64,000 nt of DNA from Amorphophallus konjac (taxonomy: Eukaryota; Streptophyta; Magnoliopsida; Alismatales; Araceae). The stretch spans positions 124,286,886-124,350,885 of the forward strand of contig CM040126.1 of assembly GCA_022559845.1 (NCBI GenBank). The letters are read 5' to 3'. This document shows, one piece after another, positions 34,042-44,224 of the stretch. The translations under genes and the position numbers were made by a program. Below the pieces are notes generated by a model. The model was not told the DNA's origin. It made no database searches and worked only from the letters and a program-made list of their open reading frames with translations. Numbering within the stretch: the first letter of the stretch is position 1; the number at the start of each line of letters is the position of its first letter.

Positions 34042-34698
34042 GATCTTGGATGGTCAAGGGATAAGCCAGGAACCAGATCCACAAATCATGACAAGTTTAG
34101 TGACCTTGGGATTAAACAAATCCAATGAAAGTGCCTTCCCACGTTTAAGAACACAAGTCAAAAAAAGTTGCCTTGAAGCTGGCGGTCGACCGATAGGAGG
34201 GGGCGGTCGACCAGAAATTTATAGAGTTTGAACTTATCAGCACTGGGAAAACCGGTCGACCGATCTAGGGTGGGCGGTCGACCGAAACCTGTAATTTTCC
34301 AGAGTTTTCATCTCTGGGAGACTAGGTCGACCGCCTAAGCTTGCCAGGTCGATCGAAATATGAAAAACCTGTAAAACAACATCATTTAGTGCTTGAATGG
34401 TATCTAAACATTGAGGACTTGTGCTTTACAAAAGAGTCTAGATTAAATGAGCTGGTTTGAAATCCTTCTGGGCAACGTTAAGATGGGTTAAGTTTGAACA
34501 TGTGCTTTGATTATTCATTTGGAGATGTCCATTTGAGCTTCATATTAAATCTCACATTTAAGCTATTCGCATTACACAAGGTCGCCTTAAACACGTTCAA
34601 AACCTACTCATGATTACTTGACATGTCATGAGATGAAAAATAGAGTTCAAGGTTTTGTTATCATCAAAATCATTTCAATAACTCGGAGAGACTCAACA

Positions 34699-34703
34699 TC
34701 TTT
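34699..34703. repeat. Target-site duplication of element B, right copy
   Basis: TCTTT, matching 14374-14378. Confidence 0.85.
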
Positions 34704-34735
34704 TATTGCCATCGTCGGTGGGGAGAGGGAAGGGA

Positions 34736-34835
34736 GTGTCCGGTGGGGGGGAGGGGAGGGGAGGGTGGTCCAGTGGGTGAGGGGAGGGGGGTCCGGTGCG
34801 GGTAGGTCTCCGGTGGGGGAGGGAAGGGGAGGAGT
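34736..34835 (+). repeat. G-rich tract with many GGG/GGGG runs
   Basis: Repeated GGGG and GGGAGGGGAGGGG blocks on the plus strand, compatible with G-quadruplex formation; the structure is inferred. Confidence 0.75.
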
Positions 34836-35269
34836 GATAAGTGCTTATTTGTCTATTCTTATTCATATCACACACATTATTTTTGGGGCTTTAATGAAGT
34901 TAATTATACAAATTTACATGATAATCTCGGTCTCACACAAAATGGAGAATTTTCTATAATTAGGGGGACTTGAGACTTTTTTTTAAATTAAGAGAATTGC
35001 ATAATTAAGTTTTGATGAAATCATAAGCAAATTTTTTAAATTTAGTTTCTACAAAATTCTCTATAAACCAAATGAGAGGACAAATGATTTAAACCAACGG
35101 GGCCTTTATCTATTGATTTAAACATTTTAAAGGGCATGTATATAATCTCTCTCATCCTTTTACACCAACAAGGCATGAGCATTGCGAAGCCCCTCTCCTC
35201 CTCCCGTGCGTGCCTCGCAAGAGATTGGGGAGAGGCGTTGTGTACATGGCAACGCTTGCGAGGCGGAGC

Positions 35270-35560
35270 GACCGCATGGGAAGTCGGCGAGATCCATGTG
35301 CAGGCGATGGCAGGGCATGATCCAAGCAGCAACAGATCTCTCACAGCATGGGGAGCCGGCGAGATCAACACACAGGCGTGCAGATGGCATGCATGGTAGT
35401 CAATGGCAGAGCAGGCTTCATGGGCTTCAATGGAAGATTAGGCCAGTGCATGGGGAGCCGGTGAGCTCCAGGCGGACCCAGCAACCAGCATGCAATAGTA
35501 GCACGCCAGACGGTTTAGATGGCAGTCCCTCTCGCAGCATGGGGAGTCGGCGAGATCTAG
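35270..35560. repeat. Four degenerate GCATGGGGAGCCGGCGAGATC-like repeats
   Basis: Copies lie at about 35274 (CATGGGAAGTCGGCGAGATC), 35349 (CATGGGGAGCCGGCGAGATC), 35450 (CATGGGGAGCCGGTGAGCTC) and 35539 (CATGGGGAGTCGGCGAGATC). Spacing is 75-100 bp with partly similar flanks. Origin unknown; possibly part of an unrecognised repeat. Confidence 0.7.
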
Positions 35561-36192
35561 GCAACCATGCACACGGTAGCTGTAGCTCCGGGCTGGGCTC
35601 CTATAAAACCGCATGACACTTCTCTCCTCGGGAGCTTTTCTTCTCCTGCTGGACTCATCTTATTCACTTTCCTCCCCCTTGGCCAATCTTCCTCTCCTCC
35701 CTCTAGCCTTCTTCTCCTTTGCACCATTACACACTCGCACGTCCCTCTCCCCTCTGAGCCTTCTTCTACGCCTTCTCTTCTCCTTTCTCCCCTCCGATTG
35801 CACCTCCGCACTGCCCCTTCCCCTTCCTCTTCTTTCTCCTCCTTCCTCCCCCATCACCCTCTACTTCTTTCCCTTCACCCCCCTCCGGTCCGGAGCCCCT
35901 ATTCTAAATAGAGGAGCTGGCCACTTATCCTCTCCCTCCCTTACTCGCCACCACTCACTCTCCTCTCTTTCTCGCCACTGCACACACACACACACACACC
36001 GCGACCGCTTCTCCCCCTCCGATTCCCCTCTCTACACTCCCTCCGAACTCTTCCTCTCATCCTCTATCACACCCACACACCGCAAACACGTATACTACCC
36101 TCTCTCTTCCTCCCTTCTAAATACACACATGCACGTAGCACTGCACTGCCTTGGCAGCCCCTCCTTCACACCTCCCCCTCTCTCTCTTCCCA

Positions 36193-36328
<136 letters not shown>

Positions 36329-37538
36329 TACACACACATCGCGGAGTCGACTTCCTCCCCATTCCCTCTCTCTTTCTCTCTCAAGCTCACACACACACGC
36401 CCACACTCTCATTCTCTCTCCTCCCTCTCGATCTCACATCTTCTCACTTCCTCTCTTCTCACTCACACACGCCCAATTTTAGTTTTTATTTATTTTTGTT
36501 TCTTTTCCTCTTTTATTTCATTCACACCTTTGAAGTCTCTTGATGAACAACACCCAAGAGGGGGGGGGGTGAATTGGGTGATTACAAATTTTAGAAAATT
36601 TTACTCGATTTAAAAAGATATGATTAAACAATAACTAAGAAGTTCAGATCTGTTTAATTACACATTAGATCTATCACGATATACCAAATATCTATTTATA
36701 GAAAAGATCGATTGTGCTAGATCTGAAGTGACAAATGCGGAAGAACAATATGAAAGAACAATCACATAGAATGGAGGTAGAAGAAATGGATCAAACCACA
36801 CAGCTCAAACCGCAAGACACAAGGAATTTTAAGGTGGTTCGGATGCAACGATGGTAACCTACGTCCACCCCTCACCAAAACCCGGTGAGGCTTCACTGCT
36901 GAAAAATCAGCACTGGGATAAATCCCCAACACGAAGTCAAAACTCCAACAACACGCAGATCGACGCCCGCACATACACGGGGAACAAACCCCAACACACA
37001 CACACACACACACACGGAAACGGAGTTTCCAACATGATCCGATGACCAGATCAACAACACATACACACACTACAACAGGTGCAACACTCTACACACACCT
37101 TGCAATAGACGCAACACTCTACACATAAGAACACATAGATCTGGATAGATCCACATACACACGCAGGTCTGAAGAGATCCACTTACACACACGGATCTGA
37201 ACGAAACAGCACACACAACCACGGATCTTAGTTGATCCACACATACACATATGTTTACATATTACAAGGAACACAAACTTAAAGCACAAAGCACTTTAGA
37301 GAATGAAACACAAAAGAAGAATGTCTGATTTAGGCTCCCCCTGAGTATATAATGCAGATATTGAAAGAAGCTTGAATCTCCACTTGATTGGCCTCAGCTT
37401 GACCTTGAGAACCTTGATCTTGGATGAAGAATTTGTGGACAAATCACTGTTCACGGAGTTCTTGCAGAGCTTTCTTTCTCCCTTGATAGCCTTCCCTTTT
37501 CTCCTTGGATCATTAGGGTTTCTTTCCCCTAACAGATG

Positions 37539-37548
37539 TTTTTATAAG
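37539..37548 (-). promoter_or_regulatory. LTR TATA box of element C
   Basis: CTTATAAAAA on the minus strand, in the position matching the TATA box in LTR B. Confidence 0.6.
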
Positions 37549-37689
37549 TCTTGGGTTGGTCAAGGGACATGCCAAAACACAAATCCACGAATTTAGGCAT
37601 GTCTGGTGGCTTTAGAACCCAAAAGTCCAAAAGAAAGGCTTTGAACATGTTGGAGAAATAAGGTCAACAAAAGGGGCTTTGATGGGTTT

Positions 37690-37860
37690 GGTCGACCAAT
37701 TTGAGTCGATCGGTCGACCAAACTGTGACAATTTCTAAGACTTCCAACGCTAGCTAATTCGGTCGACCGATCCTGGGCCGTTGGTCGATCGAACTCTGTA
37801 ATTTTACAGAGTAATGGGTGCTGGAAGGATTGGTTGATCAAACCAACCAAGTTGGTCGAC
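37690..37860 (-). promoter_or_regulatory. GGTCGACC palindrome cluster in U3 of LTR C
   Basis: Five copies of GGTCGACC or near variants upstream of the TATA box. The surrounding sequence differs a good deal from LTR B, so the motifs seem better kept than their surroundings. Confidence 0.5.
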
Positions 37861-38264
37861 CAAACTCTGGAATTCTTGCAAAATAGATTCATTTAGCCCA
37901 TAAATCATATCCACATACAAAATACTTTGTGTCCTCATTTTGTTCCATTCAATTTGAGTTTATTTGACTTGTTCTAGGCATTGTGAGGCATGATTCGTTT
38001 TGTGCATTAGCTTGTGATGGAAATGGCTTTGAGAGTGTACACGTGCTTGCACTTTTGTATTTAAATGGTGCTAAGCCATTGGCCATGCCAAGGTTTTGAT
38101 ATCATCAACCTCAATTAAAAGAGAGTTTTGTTAACACCAAAAACACTGATGCACAAAAGCCTCAAATACATTCTGAGTTCGCTCTTGATCAAATATGCAC
38201 GGCACGAGACGGAAAGCACGTCCGGGATTTTGTTATCATCAAAATCACTTGGAGAGACTTAACA

Positions 38265-38280
38265 ATCTCCCCCTTTTTGA
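38265..38280 (-). promoter_or_regulatory. Polypurine tract of element C
   Basis: AAAAAGGGGGAGAT on the minus strand, directly before the 3' LTR. Confidence 0.8.
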
Positions 38281-38844
38281 TGATGACAAAACTCTAGAAC
38301 ATAAAAAGCATTAGCGCGCCTTAAAACAAATTTGGAACATTGAAATCAACCTATTATATGCTTGCAAGCTCCCACATGGTTCTTGTACGTGGTGGAGTTT
38401 ACACTCACGCATAGTGAGGGATTTCAGACGGGATGACCTGTCTTTTATCCAACACCATTTGATATACATAGAACCCATGGAGGGTTAATAATCTAATAAT
38501 CCGCACCATTCAAGCCAACATAAATCATTCAAACATATTTGCCAAATTGAAATTGAGAAGAAAGCCAATAACTAACATGTCCAATAACAAGTGCATTGCA
38601 TTAATCCCAATTGTCATTACATATCACATGACATGGACTGACACAAGATGACTTTAGGGCATATGAATGCAAATAACACAAAATGCAATGACTAAATGAC
38701 TCAACTAATGCAAGTGACACTCACAAATGGATAACTTATATAAACCTAGACTAGCTACTTCTCCCCCTTTGGCATCATCAAAAGAGGGGAGGGGATACAA
38801 AAAAAAGTAGACCATGGTGAAACTGACGACCGTGGAGGCAACAA

Positions 38845-40860
38845 CTAAGGAGGAGGAGCAGAGTCCTCTAGGTCACCATCATCATGAGAAGGCTCAGCTG
38901 GAGGCGGAGGAAGACGGCAACAGATATCATCAAGAGTGTGATCTTGATACTCAAGACGGTGCAAAATATTGGCAAGGGTGTTGTCACGAGCCTGGTCACG
39001 GCACTGCATGTCAAGAAGAATGTTGTTCATGATGTGAAAAGCCTGGCGGGAGTCTTCATGGCTGGTGGTGAGGGTGGTCATGTGAGTGGACAAGGTGGTC
39101 ATTTGAGTGGACAGGTTATCCTAAAAAGTGGAGAAAGAATCAACCCGGTCAGACATGGACTCAAGTATATCGCTCATGGTGTCAATGTTACTCCCAAAGT
39201 TAGAGAGTTGCTCCCCAAAGGTATCCACACGAGTTACTAGTCCAAAAAAATGCATGTCAAAAGTCTCAGAATCTACCCTAGAAGATTGTCCAGCTCCCTG
39301 AGTAGAGGACTCCCCGTGAAAGAACTAAGGTAGAGGAGGCATCTCCGGATCTGCATGTGGAGGAGAAGGTGGCTGCTCCTCGGGCTGAACTGGAGGTGGG
39401 ACTTGCCTTTGAGCTTCCTGTTGGCCTTCCTCTTCTTCTTCATTATTTTCAGACTCTTCCCCATAAACCCACACATGTCTGTGGAGCTCGCCATTAGGAC
39501 CCCAATAGTAGCCAAAATATGTGAACATTTTATGTTTGTTGTAAACATCATCTTGGCGCACAGGAATGAAAACTTCATCGGCCAAGCTAATCCCAGCATA
39601 AATAAAAACCCCAGTCAGTTGTGATGCATAAGGTAGAGATCGTCTCCTTTGGGTACGACATGACCCAACTAAACTCATCATAAGGCGACCCATGTTGATG
39701 ATTGCCCCATTCATCACATGATAGAATAGGAACCGGTGCACCTCAGTGACTTCATTTCGACTTCCACCCTTGGGATAGATGAGGGTGGTGATTATGTGAT
39801 GCAGAATGCACTGCAGTGGAGGGAAATAATTGGAGTCCAGCTCCCTGAGTAAAGGACTCCCCGTGAAAGAACTGAGGTGGAGGAGGCATCTCCGGATCTA
39901 CATGTGGAGGAGAAGGTGGCTGCTCATCGGGCTGAACTGGAGGTGGGACTTGCCCTTGAGCTTCCTGCTGGCCTTCCTCTTCTTCTTTATAATTTTCAGA
40001 CTCTACCCCATAAACCCGCACATGTCTGTGGAGCTCGCCATCAGGACCCCAATAGTAGCCAAAATTTGTGAACATTTTATGTTTGTTGTAAACATCATCT
40101 TGGCGCATAGGAATGAAAACTTCATCGGCCAAGCTAATCCCAGCATAAATAAAAACCCCAGTCAGTTGTGATGCATAAGGTAGAGATCGTCTCCTTTGGG
40201 TATGGCAGGACCCAACTAAACTCGTCATAAGGCGATCCATGTTGATGATTGCCCCATTCATTACATGATAGAATAGGAATCGATACACCTCAGTGACTTC
40301 ATTTTGACTTCCACCCTTGGGATAGATGAGGGTGGTGATCATGTGATGCAGAATGTGCTGCAGTGGAGGGAAATAATTGGCATTTAACTTGATCAAGTTA
40401 CTAACCCCATGCACATACTCACTGCAGGTCATTATCATAAAGGTGTCCTCAACGAGGCCATGGCCAAATACCATATCTGCACCCCTAGTTGAAACTCCAA
40501 GGGCCCGCTCAAACAATTCTAGATCGATAGTAATTTGAACTCCTTTGACAACAGTGTACAGAACCTCATTTCTCATAGTTAGATTTCCATAGAACTGTTT
40601 ACAGGACTGGGATAATATTTGGTATACCTTGTGACAAAATCACTCCAACCATTCTGAACCTCAAAAATAGCACTTAGATCTAAAAATAACTCATGCATCT
40701 CACCAAAATTGACCAAACAAGGGTCAAGTATGGGCCATGGGCACTGTCACGGTGCACGTGGAGGTGCGGGAGCCCACTGTGGTAGAGGAGCTGGAGCCTC
40801 ACCTCCCCTTGCATGTGACTCCCCTTGCGTAGGATGTCGAGAACGTCTTCGAGGCGCCAT
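38845..40860 (-). pseudogene. Env-like extra ORF of element C, broken, with internal tandem duplication
   Basis: The start at 40860 (MAPRRRSRHPTQGESHARGG) matches that of the env-like ORF in B. An in-frame stop follows at about residue 40 and a frameshift near 40600. The frame 40576-39752 holds the folded region (VLYTVVKGVQITIDLELFER ... YASQLTGVFIYAGISLAD) and the acidic Pro-rich linker. Then 547 bp are repeated (39741-39325 encodes the second copy of the same part). The C-terminal coiled coil and end (39102-38845, TSHEDSRQAFHIMNNILLDM) is open and ends LEDSAPPP. It lacks the TAG seen in B. The protein's role is unknown. Confidence 0.8.
39287..40380. repeat. 547-bp tandem duplication inside env-like ORF of C
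   Basis: Units 39287-39833 and 39834-40380 match closely (for example CAGCTCCCTGAGTAGAGGAC at 39291 against CAGCTCCCTGAGTAAAGGAC at 39838). The offset is exactly 547 at both ends. 547 is not a multiple of 3, so the duplication shifts the frame. Confidence 0.92.
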
Positions 40861-41174
40861 CCTAGACTTGAAACTTCGGTGGAAACCCTTAGATTGCTAG
40901 CCTCTGCCCTTGGGATGAAGATGTAGACCGGATGACACACCAAAATGTAGTGGAAACCTCTTATCCACAATCTGGAACCCTAGGAGTGGCTTCAAGGATG
41001 CACAGACCGTCACGGAGATTTCGTCTCGAAACGGTGACGAATAGGCCGGATCTTGTGCGGATGGAAGAAAGAGGAGGTTTTTGGGCTTGGGAAGTGGAGT
41101 TTTGGTGTTCTAGGGTTAGGGAAGAAGGTTGGAGAGTGAATGGGGTGCTTGGAATGAGGAGATGGGGGTGAGAA

Positions 41175-41262
41175 AACCCCTTATAAAAGGGTTCAGATGT
41201 GGGTTCGGCCGGTCCGGTTCGCTGGATTCGGTCGACCGAACTCGGGGCGTCGGTTGACCGAA
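41175..41262 (-). promoter_or_regulatory. Candidate internal promoter upstream of env-like ORF, element C
   Basis: CGGTCGACCG (41229-41238) and GGTTGACC (41252-41259) lie upstream of a TATA-like TTTTATAA (41181-41188) on the minus strand. They are about 320-400 bp before the env-like start at 40860. Same arrangement as in B. Confidence 0.45.
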
Positions 41263-41739
41263 ATGGTCGGCCTAGCCCAATTTTTTTTTTGGTATAACTC
41301 CTTTAATGTTTTTTTTATAACACCTTCAACCCTTTTTTTATATCTCCTTCAACCTACCTTTTTTTTGTTGTTAGAACTTTCACCTTGGTGTAGCTGAGAG
41401 GGAATGACTTGAAGTAAGAAGTGATGGGGCATTGAGAAAATCCTCTGACTCTTCCCCTCAGAAAATGCCTCAGATTCCAAGGTCACTGGGTCCACATTTA
41501 TTTAATCAAGGAATATTTGACCTTAGAAAAATTTCAAGGAGGGGTTGTATGTATAATTACATTCAAGCATGCAAGATGGTATTTCAACATACACAAACTA
41601 AAAAAGTCACACAAAATATGCATGTATTTAATGCAACCTCCCTCTTATGCAAATGATTTTTTCTACATGTGCAACACTTAACCTAAGTGCAAACCTAGGT
41701 ATGTATGCTCTCACCCTTGCACATGCCGAGTTCTCTTCT
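41263..41739. other. Spacer between pol and env-like region of element C
   Basis: T-rich low-complexity sequence followed by AT-rich DNA resembling 18300-18690 of element B. No coding signal. Confidence 0.5.
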
Positions 41740-42405
41740 TATTTTGCTGAATTGTTCCTAGTTTAAGGGATTTTTGAAGATATCAGCTAACTGGTTGTGT
41801 GTGTCAATGAATTCTAATTCAAAGACCCATTTTCATACAAGATCTCTCAGAAAATGGTGCCTAATGTTAATGTGTTTGGTCCTAGACGGTTGTACGGGAT
41901 TTTTGACAAGTTAATTGCATTGGTATTGTCACACAAAATTGGAACACATTTCATTTCAACATTCAAATCAAGCAATTGATTTTAGATCCAAAGTACTTGG
42001 GCTCCACAACCTTCGGCGGCTACATATTCAGCCTCGGCAGTTGAGAGAGCTACTGAATGTTGTTTCTTGGAGGCCCACGAAACTAGGCACCCACCAAGAA
42101 ATTGACAGTACCCACTAGTACTTTTGCGATAGATAATGCATCCAGCATAATCCATATCGGTATATGCAATCAAATCAAATGAGGTACCAATGGAAAATCA
42201 CAAGTCAAAGTCTATTGTGCCAATTAAGTATCAAAAAATCTGTTTAATAGCCAATAAATGAGATTCTTTAGGACATGATTAAAAATGAGCACATAGACAT
42301 ACGTTGTATTGAATGTCAAGGCGGCATGCTGTTAAGTACAGCAATGATCCGATCATACCTCGAAACAGTGTAGGATCTACTGTTTTACCGTTTTCATCTT
42401 TAAGT
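41740..42405 (-). pseudogene. Element C end of RT and RNase H
   Basis: At 42405-42280 the RT thumb is readable (ENGKTVDPTLFRGMIGSLLY, LTACRLDIQYNVCLCAHF). At 42173-41982 is RNase H (MDYAGCIIYRKSTSGYCQFL, STAEAEYVAAEGCGAQVLWI), then a decayed end to about 41740. There are several stops. It is homologous to the RNase H of B at 19160-18690 and 28388-28700. Confidence 0.88.
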
Positions 42406-43048
42406 AACTTTTTCAAGATTGCCCGCCCGTTAACTCTTCTCCTAGCCAAAGACGCCCCATTCCATTTAGATGCTACCTGCCCAGAGGCTTTCAATATCCT
42501 TAAAGAGGCTTTGACCAAGGCACCCATTCTCCAACCTCCCAATTGGTTTCTGCCTTTTGAAATCATGTGTGATGCCTCCGACTATGCTATAGGGGCGGTG
42601 CTAAGCCAAAGTATTGATAGGTGTCTTGTGGTGATTTATTATGCGAGTCACATCCTCGCCGATGCTCAACTTAATTACACCACCACGGAAAAATAGTTGT
42701 TAGCTGTCGTCTTCACCCTCGAAAAATTTCGGCCATATCTTTTAGGGGCAAAAGTCATTGTATATTATGATCACTCAACACTCAAGTACTTATTTTCCAA
42801 GAAGGATGCCAAACCTAAAGTCATTAGGTGGATCCTCTTACTCCAAGAATTTGATCTTGAGATCCGGGACAAAAAAGGTTCTAAAAATAAAGTTCCCGAC
42901 CATCTTTCTCGGATTCTCACAAATGATAATGCTCCTTTGAATGATTCCTTTCTCAATGAACACCTCTTGTCCATTACCCATAGTCAACTCCCATGGTATG
43001 CAAACATTGTTAACTACCTAACTGTGGGACAAATACCTAATGGGTGGT
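42406..43048 (+). pseudogene. Athila-like Ty3/gypsy fragment: end of RT and RNase H
   Basis: Plus strand, one frame with one in-frame TAG (42694-42696). It shows KIARPLTLLLAKDAPFHLDA, APILQPPNWFLPFEIMCDAS, CDASDYAIGAVLSQ (catalytic Asp of RNase H), [39 protein letters not shown] and the downstream [13 protein letters not shown]. This matches the RT-RNase H end and linker to integrase of the Athila/Tat branch. On the left it joins element C abruptly. On the right it is interrupted by element E at 43049, in the middle of the linker. Confidence 0.85.
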
Positions 43049-43139
43049 TGTTGACACTGAAAATATTTCTAATTTTTTTTTACCTTTGCTTTTGTAGGTC
43101 ATAAACTTTGGCCGAGTGCCCCTACACCCCCAAAACGGG

Positions 43140-43720
43140 GAGCCGAAGGCTCAATCAGCGGAAAACCTGAGTGGTCTGATCAAGACACGTGGAATGCCAG
43201 AACGGTCCGTAAGTGGCCAGAAGGATGTTCGACCATGGCAGAAATACTTCGATGGGTGGCCCTCCTAATGAAGACACTCCACGTGTCCACAGCATGGAGT
43301 TGGCCGCACAGATTGCTGAGCCGAAGGCTAAATCAGAAGAAAACCCAGGAAATCTGCTCAGCACACGTGGAATGCCGGAACGGTCCATAAGTGGCCAGAA
43401 AGTTGTCCGATCAGGGCAGAAATACTTTGAGGGATGGACCTCCTAATAATGACATCCCACGTGTCCACTGTGTGGAGTTGGCAGCACGAATCAATGTGCC
43501 GAACACCAAATCAGGAGAAAACCAAGGTTACCTGATTCAGGTACACATCGCACCGGACAGGTCCGTAAGTGGCCGAAAGGATGCCCAGTCAGGACGAAAA
43601 TACTTCCATGGGTAGTCCACTCGATGAGGATGCCCCACGTATATTCAAAGTTGAGTTGGTCGCATGAATTATAGTGCCGAAGGCCAAATCAGGACAAAAC
43701 TTGAGAAAATTGGTATCGGT
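43140..43720 (+). repeat. 178-180 bp tandem repeats in U3 of LTR E, about 3 units
   Basis: Units begin at about 43191, 43369 and 43549, each with (G)GTCCGTAAGTGGCC, AGAAATACTT, CCACGTGTCC or CCACGTATAT, and GCCGAAGGC or GCCGAACACC words. A partial unit precedes. The same array is in the 3' LTR at about 62430-63010. It lies upstream of the TATA site and contains CACGTG (E/G-box) words. Confidence 0.85.
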
Positions 43721-43929
43721 TCGGCACGTCAGAATCATCGGAAACTGCAAATTGGGGCCTGAAAATGATGACATCTATACTCTGAGGCCACTGCATCAAA
43801 CCCAGGGCGTTACCGGATGGCAGGCTTCCATTTGGGCCAGTTCCGGGGCAAAATGACAAAAAAGTATGAAAATTCCATGAAGGAGTCGGTGGCACCCTCT
43901 TTACCTTTAAAACAAAGTGAATTTACAAA

Positions 43930-44110
43930 AGTTGAATCGGTGGCATTGCTGGAGTTGATTCGGTGGCATGCCTTTTTGGCTTTTGTGAATAGTGAATCGG
44001 TGGAGCTTTTAAAGGGAATCAAACCCACTTCTTCATTGAATCGGTGGCCTTCTCATTTGAAGGGAATCGGTGGCAGCCTCGCGTTCGAGCCGATGGCGCT
44101 GGCGCTCGAG
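43930..44110 (+). repeat. GAATCGGTGGC short repeats in LTR E
   Basis: GAATCGGTGGC or close variants occur at about 43936, 43957, 43988, 44039 and 44069, at 20-50 bp spacing, upstream of the TATA site. Conserved in the 3' LTR (63222-63365). Confidence 0.75.
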
Positions 44111-44216
44111 GCGGTGGCCTCCCCTCCGTGACCAAGTCGACAGCGTGGCGCGCATCGAGGCCATGGTAGTTAACCCATCCTATCAGGGTTTCGATGCCCT
44201 ATCTTGGGCATTTGCC

Positions 44217-44224
44217 TATAGAAA
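44217..44224 (+). promoter_or_regulatory. LTR TATA site of element E (5' copy, one change)
   Basis: TATAGAAA followed by GGGCCCTTGGCCCTCAG. The 3' LTR has TATAAAAA at the same place (63505-63512), so the 5' copy carries a change in the box. Confidence 0.6.

Larger units (their letters stand above)
14379..34698 (-). mobile_element. Ty1/copia SIRE/Maximus-type element B, complete ends, host to element D
   Basis: On the minus strand the order is 5' LTR (34698-32973), PBS, gag with coiled coil and CCHC, protease, integrase, RT, RNase H, a long spacer, an extra env-like ORF, PPT and 3' LTR (15969-14379). The integrase-before-RT order marks Ty1/copia. The extra 3' ORF and the LTR start TGTTGAGTCTCTCC with a TTTGATGATAACAAAA phrase fit the SIRE/Maximus lineage. 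Both ends are flanked by TCTTT. The copia element D (19161-28382 plus one AAATC) sits inside its RNase H. Without D it is about 11.1 kb. gag-pol has many stops and shifts, so it is not autonomous. Confidence 0.92.
32973..34698 (-). repeat. 5' LTR of element B (1,726 bp)
   Basis: Partner of 14379-15969. The extra length comes from longer AC tracts (33465-33529) and a duplicated block of about 70 bp (33590-33720) that contains an AC run and GGATCTGCGTA. TATA box at 34034-34041; GGTCGACC palindromes at about 34184-34360. Confidence 0.92.
36531..38264 (-). repeat. 3' LTR of element C (1,734 bp)
   Basis: Minus strand TGTTAAGTCTCTCCAAGTG from 38264 to ...AGACTTCA at 36531. The ends match LTR B (TGTTGAGTCTCTCC / GACTTCA) while the middle is diverged. 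A TATA box (TTATAAAAA) is at 37539-37548. GGTCGACC-like palindromes are at about 37690, 37712, 37761, 37783 and 37852, again 140-320 bp upstream of it. Confidence 0.88.
36531..42405 (-). mobile_element. Ty1/copia SIRE/Maximus-type element C, truncated
   Basis: Minus strand, same family layout as element B. From right to left: end of RT and RNase H (42405 to about 41740), spacer, candidate internal promoter, env-like ORF (40860-38845), PPT, 3' LTR (38264-36531). Everything upstream of the RT end is missing. At about 42405 the sequence changes abruptly to a gypsy fragment on the other strand, so most of C was lost by deletion or rearrangement. Confidence 0.88.
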
